Under the pieces are notes generated by a model. It was not told the origin of the DNA. It saw only the letters and a program-made list of their open reading frames with translations, and searched no databases. Both the position numbers and the translations under genes were made by a program. Positions 23,188 to 32,643 of a DNA stretch of 64,000 bases are shown one piece after another; within the stretch, counting starts at the first letter, position 1; each line of letters starts with the position of its first letter. Origin of the DNA: Lunularia cruciata (taxonomy: Eukaryota > Streptophyta > Marchantiopsida > Lunulariales > Lunulariaceae); assembly GCA_948567375.1 (NCBI GenBank), contig OX419757.1:49597665-49661664 (forward strand). The letters are read 5' to 3'.

Positions 23188-24230
23188 TTGCCTCTATATG
23201 TCATAAGGATTACATCTATTGGTAAGAAAGATAAATGTTTCATGGTTTTATTAAGAGGAGTTCAGAGTGCCCAACAGAATGGAAAAATTCTTGAGGAATT
23301 GAAAGATGTGGTCAATGAGTTCCAAGATGTCTTTTTGGATGAATTACCTATGGGTTTACCACCAAAAAGAAGAGTAGTTCATAAATTTGAGATACATCTT
23401 GGGAAGATACCTCCTTGTAAGGCCCCATGTCAACTATCACCTCATGAGTTGGAGGAGTATATGGCTCAAATCAAGGATATGTTGCAAAAGGAGTTTATCC
23501 AACCTAGCATATCACCATATGGGGCTCTTGTATTGCTTGTGAAGAAGAAGGACAGAACAATGCACATGTGCATTGACTATTGGAGATTGAATCAACAAAC
23601 GGTGAAGAAAATTTTTTTATTACCTTGTATGGATGACTTGTTTGATCAACTCAATGGAGCACGGTACTTCACCAAACTTGATTTGTGGAGCTGTTACAAC
23701 CAAATCAAGATTGCAGAAGAAGACATACAGAAAATGGCCTTTCAAACAAGGTATGGTTACTTTGAGTACTTGATGATGCCATTTGGCCTCACCAATGCTC
23801 CAGCCACTTTCATGAGTTTGATGAATGACATATTTCATCCATACTTGGATATATCTGTTATCATTTTTCTTGATGACATCTTAGTCTACAATAGGGCACT
23901 AACAAAGTACAAGTAACATCTACAAGAAGTCCTCAAGATTTTGCAATAGAATCAATTGTATGCCAAAATCTCAAAGTACAAGTTTGGCAAATCTGAAGTA
24001 GACTACTTAAGGCATACAGTAAGTGCAGAGGGTATCCAAGTGTTAATAGATAAAATAGAGGTCATTCAAAAAAAGAGTGCTCCAAAAGATCAAACTCAAC
24101 TTGAGAGATTTTTGGGATTGATAGTGTTTTATCATCAATTTGTAAAGGAATTCTCCATGATTGCACAACCTCTAACAACATTTTTGTGCAAGGGGAAGAG
24201 GTGGATATGGGAAACCTCATAGGAATTGGC
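23188..24230 (+). pseudogene. pol: Reverse transcriptase of Y-prime
   Basis: The main open piece 23188-23916 spans the linker '[20 protein letters not shown]' and the RT palm. '[15 protein letters not shown]' is motif A-region sequence, '[15 protein letters not shown]' carries the first catalytic aspartate, '[20 protein letters not shown]' is motif B, and 'FLDDILVYN' is the catalytic pair, intact here. After a CAA-to-TAA-type stop near 23914 the frame continues with 'YAKISKYKFGKSEVDYL' and 'FLGLIVFYHQFVKEF' (23956-24222), the thumb/connection typical of chromoviruses. Stops make it inactive. Confidence 0.9.
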
Positions 24231-24810
24231 CTTTAAAGAGTTGAAAGATGCATTACTACATGCACCAATCTTGAAATGGTATGACCCAAAACATCCACTC
24301 AAGATGCTATAGATGCATTAGGTGTAGCAATAAGAGCAGTCCTACAACAAGAATGGCAAGATAGATGGCACCCAATTGCATATTTCTCTTGTAAGTTGCT
24401 ACTAGAAAAATGTAACTATCACACCACCAAACAAGAAGAGCTGGCCATTGTCCTTGCAACCAAGCATTAGAAGCACTATTTGGGTGAGAAGGCATTTGTG
24501 GTAGAGATGGATCACAAACCTCTAGTCTACCTCAAGACACAAAAAGATCTTTCTTGTTGACAGATTTGATGGATAGAGTGGAGACAACAATTTAACATGA
24601 CAATCAGATATGTGGAGTGCAAGAAGCAACTTGCAGATGCATTCACCCAAATGTTGATGGCAAACAATTTGGTGGTGGAAATCAAGATGAACCTTGAATT
24701 ATAGCCTAGGATTCTTATTGTTATAAAAATTGATCCATAAATTGTAGATGCTCAATCACCCAAAGGCATCACCAGCACCCAAGGATTCACCTTCCGTGAT
24801 GGCAAGTTGT
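24231..24810 (+). pseudogene. RNase H of Y-prime
   Basis: The frame after RT encodes the Ty3-type RNase H. A degenerate 'FKELKDALLHAPILKWYDPK' is followed by the 'YHTTKQEELAIVLATKH' block (active-site glutamate) and 'EMDHKPLVYL' (aspartate). At 24468-24470 TAG replaces the TGG seen in Y (KHWKHY context), a G-to-A type change. Element Z enters at about 24815, just after a sequence equivalent to 'FRDGKLWI', cutting the region between RNase H and integrase. Confidence 0.75.
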
Positions 24811-24815
24811 GGATA

Positions 24816-25560
24816 TGTAACAACCATTTTTACATGTGTATGGTATTATGATAACATCCATTTGTGCAACACACATTTGTAACACCCATTTGTGCATGTG
24901 TGTGGTATTTAGCTTACTATTACAAATACTTGAGAGATATTATTTATATAGAGATAAAGGATGGTTCTACATTAGTATGACTAGCTAAAGTTAGTCATAG
25001 CTAAGATAGAAAGGACCTTACTTTAGAAGAAGTAAAAAAGATGAGCATCATTATTTTGGATTCTAGTATGTTGACTTGGTATTATTCCTAAGTATCTGGC
25101 TTTGAGGAAAGACTTGAGAACTCTTGGCCCACAAGCCATTTTGTTTTGGATTCTTCTATAGTCCAAGGATAACCCATGTGAAGGAATCCTTGACTTAGTG
25201 GTTGTATCAAGATAAGATCACATGCTTAGTGGAATATGCCCATGTGGATGGATATTCCTTTATACTTTTTGACTTTACTTGACTTTTAGCCTAGTAACTT
25301 GAGTTACTCTAGTAATTAGTAACTTTGGTGCGTAACTATTTCACAAGTATATAAACTAGGAGTGAGGAGGTACTCATCATCCTTTCATTTGCAACTATCC
25401 CTCTTGCATTGAGTTCTCTAGTGAGCAATGTCTTGAGTCTTGGAGTGTTAGCCTTGGAGGAGGATGATGGAGTTGGAGGTTCCTTGCCTTCTTTGTCCAT
25501 GGTGCGCTACCATAATAGCTATCAGAGGTTCATCCTGAGTGAGAGACATGCCAACTCACA
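24816..25560 (+). repeat. 5-prime LTR of Z
   Basis: It starts TGTAACAACC and ends ...ATGCCAACTCACA. The first part contains a partial duplication: TGTAACACCCATTTGTGC appears again near 24879. The 3-prime half carries TATATAAA at 25348-25355. Confidence 0.85.
25348..25355 (+). promoter_or_regulatory. TATA box in Z LTR
   Basis: TATATAAA, in a part of the LTR that is deleted from the 3-prime LTR of the same element. Confidence 0.55.
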
Positions 25561-25563
25561 TTT

Positions 25564-25580
25564 TTGGTTCTGTTGCTAGG
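25564..25580 (+). other. Primer-binding site of Z (tRNA-Asp-like)
   Basis: TGGTTCTGTTGCTAGG, a degraded form of the TGGCGCCGTTGCCGGGG site used by Tat/Athila-type elements, directly after the LTR. Confidence 0.6.
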
Positions 25581-26441
25581 ATCTCTCTAGAAGGCAAGAT
25601 AATGTTTTGCGTACAATTCTATATTAGACAGAAGGAGGCTATGAGAGCTCACTTGGAGAGAACTTTAGGGGAGAAGAAGGCTGAACTTATGTGAGAGAAC
25701 TTGGATCCATTTGTATACCCTATAGTTCATTATGATCTTTTTGAGGTAATTTTGTACATCTTGTACACTTGAGAGGATTTGGAGAGATTGTGTGAGGTCG
25801 ATTGCAGATTTTGGGGATTAAGGTGATTTTTGGGCAAAATCTTAAGTTTGAGATCTGGAATTGAAATTTCTATACATCATAACTTGGGTTATTTTTCAGT
25901 TAGCACACTTGGAATTATTGTGAGAGCTACTATGTGCATTGGGTTAGAATTTTGAAAGTTGATAGGGTAAATTGCTCTTGTAATTGCATGCTCTTTGGAA
26001 AATTGTATAGTCTCTTATTTCTTCAATTTTTGGTGAATTAATTTGAAAGCTTCCAAGAAAATTCAGTGCATTTTATTCTACTTGCTGACACAAAAAATAG
26101 AGAGAGATCATTCTTGCGTAGAGAGTTATGAGTTTTTAAAATGAGGGGTGTGGTTTTCAGACCAAATCTGAAATATGTATGGTAAATAGAGAGATGTCTA
26201 GGCCAAATGACTTCATGTAAAGACCTGAATTTTTTCATAAAGGGACGCCCTAGAGTTGTGATCAAGTGGGAAAATTTTTAGAGGATTGTAACATACCAAT
26301 TGAGAGATTTGAGTGACATTGTGAGGAATGGTCAATTCTATAGAGTTGAGATCTCATGCATGAGGAGCTTGAGAGCAACAAAAAGCATATTTGAATGTTA
26401 AGATTCATCTTGGGAACATGGAGGGTCATCAAAAGTAGAAA

Positions 26442-26930
26442 GTGAGACTATGCAAGGTTTGCCAAGGGTTTGAGGTGATTGTAGGGGTGGATTTGAGGAA
26501 AAGAGAGTTTAGAATAGAATTTGAAGAGAGTGTTGAGAGGATCCAAAAGCCTACACCACTTGGAAGAAAGAGTGAGTCTAAGTGCTTTCTATGTGGAGAG
26601 AAGGAACATAAGGTAAGTTCAAGTCCATTGACCTTTGAGAGCAAGAGATTGAGGGAAAGGAGAGGATTACATGACTTGGGTTTGCATGTTGGACCTTCTT
26701 CACCAAGATTGGACGTGAGAAGATCTAAGACCAAGGAGTTGTGTGAGGTTTGTGGAGTTGAAGGACTTCCAAAAGAAGATGAGTATAGTAGATGGAGTAA
26801 AAGCACTTTTGGAGACTTTAGTGAAAGATTCTTGGAGAGAGTCTTAGTACAGCTACATAAATACTACCATCTTCTTCATCAACTAGTTTTCAAGATTAGC
26901 AATGGAGATAATCTTTCAACTTATGGATAA
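26442..26930 (+). CDS. Cysteine-pair ORF in the Z leader (unknown)
   Basis: An uninterrupted 162-codon frame between the PBS and Gag of Z. It has three CxxC-type pairs: 'LCKVC' (residues 3-7), 'CFLCGEKEH' (near residue 48; C-x2-C-x4-H, like a zinc knuckle lacking its last cysteine) and 'LCEVC' (near residue 100). The middle is rich in charged residues. I do not recognise a family. Staying open in an otherwise broken element makes it worth noting, but 162 codons can also be chance, and no second copy is available here for comparison. Confidence 0.35.
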   Translation: MRLCKVCQGFEVIVGVDLRKREFRIEFEESVERIQKPTPLGRKSESKCFLCGEKEHKVSSSPLTFESKRLRERRGLHDLGLHVGPSSPRLDVRRSKTKELCEVCGVEGLPKEDEYSRWSKSTFGDFSERFLERVLVQLHKYYHLLHQLVFKISNGDNLSTYG

Positions 26931-27133
26931 ACTATCCATGAGGGTTTGATTAATATGCACTCAAGGATTTGATGTTGTTATAGAAATCTTGGAGTAACCT
27001 GAAACTTTTGTGTATCCTAGGTTGGATTACTCTCAAATGGTGTTATCATGTTCATACTCTATTAGTTATAGAGTGAGAAAAAAGAAAAAAGAAAAATAAA
27101 ATTGAGAGAAAAGAAAGATAGTGAGGAGTTAAG

Positions 27134-27660
27134 ATGGGGAAACTTCTGGTTTTCTTTGGCAAGGATGGAGAAGATGTGGAGGCATTTGTGAGAGACTTTA
27201 AGAGAGCTTGCATAGGAAACAATGAGAGGAGGAAAAATGAGTGGACCTCATTACTACCAGATTTCTTTGAGGATGCAACACTTACATGGTATGAGTCAGA
27301 ATACCAAAAGAGAGAGAAGAGAGATGGTCAAGAAGAGTCTTGGAAGAGTTTGAAGTAAGCAGTCATTGATAACTTTCTTCCAAATGAGAGTTATGAGAGA
27401 TTGATGAGTGAGGTTACCTTTCTCAAGCAAGGAGATGGAGAGAAAGTGAGAGTCTATGTGGAAAGAGTGGAAAATTTAGAGTCTAGATTCTACATAGTGC
27501 TGAGGAAAGGTGGGGATGATGTGGAGACTACTATGATTGGCATAGAGGCCATGCTCACCAAGAATTTTGTGGGAGGGTTGAGACAACAAATTAGAAGCAA
27601 GGTGAGATATGAGAAACCTTCTTCCAAGGTTGAAGCTATCAAGATGGATTTATCTTTGAG
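27134..27660 (+). pseudogene. gag: Gag of Z, truncated
   Basis: Starts at ATG 27134. 'FFGKDGEDVEAFVRDFKRAC' and 'NEWTSLLPDFFEDATLTWYE' form a Retrotrans_gag-type capsid core. After a stop (near 27356) it continues in another frame with 'LKQGDGEKVRVYVERVENLE' (27401-27700). Capsid proteins of this type assemble the particle. No zinc knuckle or protease follows: the sequence passes directly into RT at about 27650, which shows an internal deletion. Confidence 0.8.
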
Positions 27661-28370
27661 GTGGAAAATTCAGAATGTGTGTATCCAATTGTCATTGTGA
27701 AGAAAAAGAATGGCCAGCTTCGGGTATGTGTGGATTACAAGAAGCTCAACATTGTTACCAAAAAGGACTACTACACATTACCATTCATTGATGAGATCTC
27801 GGGAGACGTTGCAGGTCATGAGAGGTATAGTTTTGGAGATGGTTATAGTGGATATAACCAAATCAAAGTTGGACCATAGCATCAACAACTCACTACATTC
27901 ACCACACCTTGGGAGACTTATGCTTTCAAGGTCATTCCTTTGGGGCTTTGCAATGCTCCAGCCACATTCCAACGGTTCATGAACAAGGTATTTGAACCTT
28001 TCATTGGGAAATTTATGAGAGACTTCATTGATGACTTTTGTGTCTATGGGAGCAAGGAGGAGCACTTTGAGCACCTAATCAAGGTCTTGCAATGCTTGGA
28101 TGAGGCAAATGCATCACTCAACCTAGAGAAGTACATTTTTGGATGTGAAGAAGGTTTACTTTTGAAGCACATCATCTCCAAAGATGGAATAGCAATTGAT
28201 CTTGAGAAGGTGAGGAAAATCTCAGGCTTTTCATTCCCTTCAAGCTTGACAAAGTTATGCCAATTCTTGGGGGTGGTTGGGTACTATAGGAGGTTCATCT
28301 TCTCATTTTACAACAAGGTTTATGCATTGAACATCTACATGAAGAAGTGTGTAGATTACATGGTGATTTT
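27661..28370 (+). pseudogene. pol: Reverse transcriptase of Z
   Basis: 'VKKKNGQLRVCVDYKKLN' and 'YSFGDGYSGYNQIKVGP' (27661-27879; the aspartate of GDGYSG is the first catalytic residue) are followed, after a stop and frame change, by the long open piece 27940-29022. There, 'LGLCNAPATFQRFMNKVF' is motif B and 'RDFIDDFCVYG' is the catalytic FIDD. 'LCQFLGVVGYYRRFI' marks the thumb/connection. The fingers N-terminal to VKKKNGQ are lost in the Gag-RT deletion. Confidence 0.9.
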
Positions 28371-29022
28371 GGAGGACAAGGAGGCTCTCAAAACTTTTAA
28401 AGAGCTCAAACAATCCCTTGTTGTAGCTCCAATTCTTGGTAGACCTGATTGGAGTAAGCATTTCATCCTCAACACTGATGCTTTCAATATTGCAATAGCA
28501 TGCACTCTTAGTCAATTAGACCAAGATGGGCATGATCATCCAATAGGTTATGCTAGTAGGCATATGGTTTCAGCAAAAAAGAATTACTTTGTCACAAAGA
28601 GAGAAGGGTTGGCAATGATCTTTGGTCTCAAGAAGTCTAGACACTACTTGATTGGAGAGAAAGCCACCATTGTCACAGATCATAAGGCCTTAAAGTACAT
28701 CTTCAACAAGCCTAATGTTGAAGAGAGACTAGCAAGGTGGATGATACTCTTGTCTGAGTATGACTACACCATTGAGGATAGGCCAGGAAAGAAACATGTA
28801 AATGCTAACTTGTTATCTAGGGCCTATGATCATGATAGAGATGAGCCACTGGATGATTCCTTCTCAGATGAGGAGCTCATGACAATCTCAATCACTCAAG
28901 AGGTTCCAATGGAGTACAAGGAGATTTTGGATTTTGTGACAAGAGGTAACTATCTAGAAGGGATGCATGCTAGAGAGAGGAAAGCCCTTGCAGTAAGATC
29001 TAGACCTTACATTATGGTGTAA
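28371..29022 (+). pseudogene. RNase H of Z
   Basis: It continues in the same open frame as RT. 'FILNTDAFNIAIACTLSQ' holds the first aspartate, 'VTKREGLAMIFGLKKSRHYL' the glutamate and 'IVTDHKALKYIF' the next aspartate. In 'KKHVNANLLSR' the final acidic residue of the usual AD-x-LSR motif is asparagine, so catalysis would probably be lost even without the other damage. The frame ends at a stop near 29022. Confidence 0.85.
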
Positions 29023-29049
29023 GATATTCTTTTTCACCAAGGAGCAGAT

Positions 29050-29916
29050 GGTCTAGTTTGAAGAGCAATGGGTAAGGAAGAGTCTATCCTACTCATAAAG
29101 AATTTTCATGAAGGTTTAGTGTGTGGAGAACACTTTGCAGGAAAGATGATTGCTTTCAAGATTCGAGATGCAAGTTACCATTGGAGAGGGATTTTCAAGG
29201 ATTGTCTTGATTATTGCAAAACTTGTCATGTTTGTCAAGCTTTTGCTAGGAAGTCTACTTCCACTCCACCACCTAGATCAATTCCATTACTAACACCTTT
29301 TGAGAAGTGGAGAATTGATTTTGTAGGTCCTCTGAATAGAACTCCAAGGAACAATTGGTATATTGTGGTAGTTACCAATTATCTTACCAAGTGGGAGGCT
29401 AGACCATTGAGGGACAAGAATGAAGATGAAGTTGGGAGATTTCTTTATGAACGCAATATCACTAGGTTTGGATGCCCTTTGGAGTTGGTTTTTGATAGAG
29501 GAGGAGAGTTTAGATACATGAAGCATTACTACATCCATGTTACAACATTTCTCTATCACACATAGAGTAACCACAACCTATAAGCCAAATTCCAATGGCT
29601 TGGCAGAGAGAACCAATCAGACCTTGTGCATGATGTTGGCCAAAGATAAAAAAAAATGGAGGAGGCTAAACATCATTAGGACAAGAGGATTCATGCAGTT
29701 TTGTGGGAGCATAGGACAACCATGAAGACTTCCACCGGATATTCTTCATTTCAATTGGTATATGGTATTGAGTCTACCTTACCTATTCACTTGGATCTTC
29801 CTACCTTCCAAAACATTCATAAGAGATCAAAGAAAGCAAAAGGAGGTGATGCAGAGAAGTCAATGAAGGATCAACTCATGGAATTGGAAGAGGCAAGAGC
29901 AGTTGCTATGGTTTGA
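29050..29916 (+). pseudogene. Integrase of Z, frameshifted
   Basis: It has the zinc-binding region 'NFHEGLVCGEHFAG' with 'CKTCHVC', then 'WRIDFVGPLNRTPRN' (first D) and 'LVFDRGGEFRY' (second D), in the piece 29068-29565. A frameshift near 29560 moves the frame to 'NGLAERTNQTL' (the catalytic E; piece 29537-29725), and another moves it to 'STGYSSFQLVYGIE' (29701-29916). This is the order of a Ty3-type integrase, which inserts element cDNA. Confidence 0.85.
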
Positions 29917-30217
29917 GTGGAGCAAACCCAAAGGAAGTAAAAGGAGAGCTATGACAAGAGGCAAGGCAAGAAGAATGTGGAGCCTTTCAAAGAAGGTGAT
30001 TGGGTAATATTGTTTGATTCCATTTGATTCAAGAGAGTGCAAAAGAAGTTTTTGCTTAAGTACTTTGGACCTTTCATAGAAGAGAAGGTGTGGAGCAATT
30101 ACACCTATGATCTCAAGGAGTTGGGTGGAAGACACTTTGATAGGATTAATTATGATGAGTTGAAGATGTATCATAGAAGAGAAAGAGACCTTCACTTTGA
30201 GGACAAAATGAAAAACT

Positions 30218-30232
30218 TAGTTGGGGAGTAAA
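30218..30232 (+). other. Polypurine tract of Z
   Basis: AGTTGGGGAGTAAA immediately precedes the TGTAACACCC start of the 3-prime LTR. Confidence 0.75.
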
Positions 30233-30674
30233 TGTAACACCCACTTGTGCGTGTATGTGGTATTATGATATTTAGCTTAGTATTACAAGTACTTGAGAGA
30301 TATTATTTATATAGAGATAAATGATGATTCTACATTAGTCATGATTAGCTAGAGTTAGTCATAGCTTAGATAGAAAGAAACTTACTTTAGAGGAAGTAGA
30401 AAAGATGAGCACCATCTATTTTGGATTCCGTGTGTTCACTTGGTATTGTTCCTAGGTGTTTGGCTTTGAGGAAAAAGTTGAGAACTCTTCATCATCCTTT
30501 CATTTGCAACTATCTCTCTCTCATTGAGTTCTCTAATGAGCAATGTATTGAGTCTTGGAGTGTTAGCCTTGGAGGAGTATGATGGAGTTGGGGTCCCTTG
30601 CCTTCTTAGTCCATGGTGCACTACCATAATAGCTATCAGAGATTCATCTTGAGTGAGAGATAGGCCGGCTCACA
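30233..30674 (+). repeat. 3-prime LTR of Z, internally deleted
   Basis: It matches the 5-prime LTR but lacks about 270 bp between GAGAACTC and ATCATCC, with a short ACTC match at the deletion edges in the 5-prime LTR. The TATA box is in the lost part. The end ...CCGGCTCACA abuts resumed Y-prime sequence. Confidence 0.85.
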
Positions 30675-31735
30675 GATCCTAGATGATACAAATCTAAGAA
30701 CCACCATCCTAGCAAAATGTCATGAGTCTGCCATTGCAAGTCATGTTGGAATGGACAGGACCTTAGATGCAATCAAACGCCATTACTATTGGCCCAAGAT
30801 GAGCAAAAATATGATGGAATATGTTTGGAGTTGCCTTCTTTGTCAAAAAAATAAGGCTTCTAATCAAGCTCCCACAAGACTCCTCCAACCTCTCACCACT
30901 ACTTCACAATGTTAGGAATAGGTAAACATGGATCTGGTTTGTGAATTGCTCAAGACCACCTTTGGGTTTGATTCCATTGTAGTCTTTGTCAACCAACTCA
31001 ACAAAATGATTCATGTTGGTCATACCACCAAGGGTATGACTTCCCGCAACTAGCTCAATTATACTTAGATGCAGTCTTTTGCCATCATGGCTTGTCTTGA
31101 GTGCTCATCAAAGATAGAAGCACTCAATTCATTAGTTTATTTTGGAAAATACTCTTTGGGTTCTTCAAAAACAAATTGGCTATGTCCATAGCTTACCATC
31201 CACAGACTGTGGACAAAGAGAGAGGGAAAATTGCACTATTGAGGACATGCTTCATGGCTTCACTTTGGATGAGCAAGTGAGTTGGGACAACTTACTTGCA
31301 TTGGTGGAATTTGCTTACAGCAATTTGGTGAATGCTTCCACACAAATCACACCATTCTTCCTCTTGTATGGAGAGCATCCTTTCACACCTTCAAGCTTGA
31401 TGAAGGTCCATTTGGTGGCTACTAAGGTTGACTATGTCAACACTTTTGTTTCTAGAATCCAATAGGGAGAGGAGCATGACAAGCACAAGTTATAGATTGC
31501 CCAAAATCAACAAAAGTAGTATGCAAATGCACACTGTCAACACATGGAGTTCAATGTAGGAGATCAAGTATGGCTGTGAACCACCAACCTCAAGTTATTT
31601 GGTCCTCATAAGCTCAAACCTTGTTTTATTGGACCTTTCTCCATCCTTAATTGCATCAATGTTGTGGCCTATCACCTCAAACTATTGCCACATATGAAGA
31701 TCTATTTGGTGTCTCATGTTTCCTTATTATGTTGA
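30675..31735 (+). pseudogene. Integrase of Y-prime
   Basis: Y-prime resumes with 'TTILAKCHESAIASHVGMDR' and 'DAIKRHYYWPKM', the zinc-binding H-H part, then 'CLLCQKNKASNQAP' for the cysteines. 'EYVNMDLVCELLKTT'-like sequence follows, broken by stops. The piece 31142-31465 carries 'GFTLDEQVSWDNLLALVEFA' and 'TPFFLLYGEHPFTPSSLMKV', the C-terminal part of the core, matching Y at 46.5-47.2 kb. Stops at several CAA/CAG or TGG positions disrupt it. Confidence 0.85.
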
Positions 31736-31792
31736 GATGCTCCCCGGCCACCCCACTTCTCTTCCATCCAAGAAAGTTGACCTTGTCCAACC

Positions 31793-32020
31793 TTGGTTGA
31801 TGAGGCGGACGAGTATGAGGTCAAACACATTCTCCAAAAACGCATCCGTGGTACTTGCCATCTGTGTGTGGAATATCTGGTCCATTGGAAAGGGTCCTCA
31901 CTGTACAAGGCGACATGGGAGCCAACATCCAACTTGACCAACACACTAGTGTTAGTTCAATCTTTTGAGCAACAACTTTGCAACAAGGACGTTGCATCTT
32001 TAAAGAGCGGAGGTCTATAA
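31793..32020 (+). pseudogene. Chromodomain at the integrase C-terminus of Y-prime
   Basis: 'DEYEVKHILQKRIRGTCHLC' followed by 'VEYLVHWKGSSLYKATWEP' is a chromodomain, the hallmark of chromoviruses. Its aromatic-cage-type positions and the W-x-P motif are present. Chromodomains at integrase C-termini are thought to direct insertion to chromatin with particular histone marks. This 75-codon stretch is open, unlike the same region in Y, where the W of 'VHW' is a stop. Confidence 0.85.
32000..32015 (+). other. Polypurine tract of Y-prime
   Basis: TTAAAGAGCGGAGGTC directly before the 3-prime LTR. Confidence 0.7.
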
Positions 32021-32643
32021 TACAAGTAGCTAGACATGTTATCTAGAGGTGAAAATTGGCTTGGTAACATCTAAAAGGATGATGTGTACAATGGGCTTGG
32101 TAACATCTAAAAGGATGATGTGTACAATGGGCTAGGTAGATCAGATAGAGGTGTCACCAAAAGAGTACTTCTACTAATAGGGCAGAAGTTGAAAATAGCC
32201 TGAAAACTTTAGAGTCAATTTTGGAGGCCTTAACGGATGGATTAGGCCTCAAAAATAGAATTTTTTCCTCCTTAGGATGAAAAGGCTTACCTTCTCCTCC
32301 TATGATTTCTCTTGTCAAGAGCTTTCCAAAAAAACCTCACCCATGTGATTCTGAGCTCTCTACAAGACGATTCCCTAAATATTCCCTTTAGTCAACTTTG
32401 ACCAACTAGATAGGACAAAGACTGACATGTCACCCATCCAAAAAACTAATCCAAGGATGTAGCTTGCTGAAAGGTCATCAATCCATGTATCTAATCCAAG
32501 GGTGGAGCTTCCTTTAAGGGGATCCTCTTTGTTATATAATAAAGAGAAGGTGCTCCTTTGGGGCATTAGAGGATTGAGTGTGAAACCTGTGTTTTCACTC
32601 TTGCATCTCTCTTGGAGAGTTCTTTTGTCCTTGGAGTATTACA
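32016..32643 (+). repeat. 3-prime LTR of Y-prime
   Basis: About 108 bp shorter than the 5-prime LTR because it has only one of the two roughly 160-bp U3 units. It also has its own perfect 36-bp tandem duplication (32060-32095 and 32096-32131). It ends ...TTGGAGTATTACA. Confidence 0.85.

Larger units (their letters stand above)
24816..30674 (+). mobile_element. Ty3/Gypsy element 'Z' nested in Y-prime
   Basis: LTRs at 24816-25560 and 30233-30674 bracket a tRNA-Asp-like PBS, a leader ORF, Gag, RT, RNase H, integrase and a PPT. The RT block 'LGLCNAPATFQRFMNKVF' and the PBS resemble the Tat/Athila-like non-chromovirus branch; I see no chromodomain. The region from the end of Gag to early RT is missing, taking the protease with it. 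The insertion point in Y-prime is clear because the host reading resumes after it, but the target duplication is degenerate (GGAT / AGAT). A solo LTR of the same family lies at 52908-53593. Confidence 0.9.
19957..32643 (+). mobile_element. Ty3/Gypsy chromovirus-type element 'Y-prime' (decayed, interrupted by Z)
   Basis: Two related LTRs (19957-20692 and 32016-32643) bracket a PBS, leader ORF, Gag, retropepsin, RT, RNase H, integrase, chromodomain and PPT in standard Ty3/Gypsy order. It is the same family as the complete copy Y at 45658-52229. Removing the nested element Z (24816-30674) leaves about 6.8 kb, close to the 6.57 kb of Y. Stops and frameshifts are frequent. The 3-prime LTR begins TATAAT instead of TGTAAT. 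I do not see an exact 5-bp target duplication (AGTAT on the left, AATAG on the right), so either it has decayed or the ends were rearranged. Confidence 0.9.
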
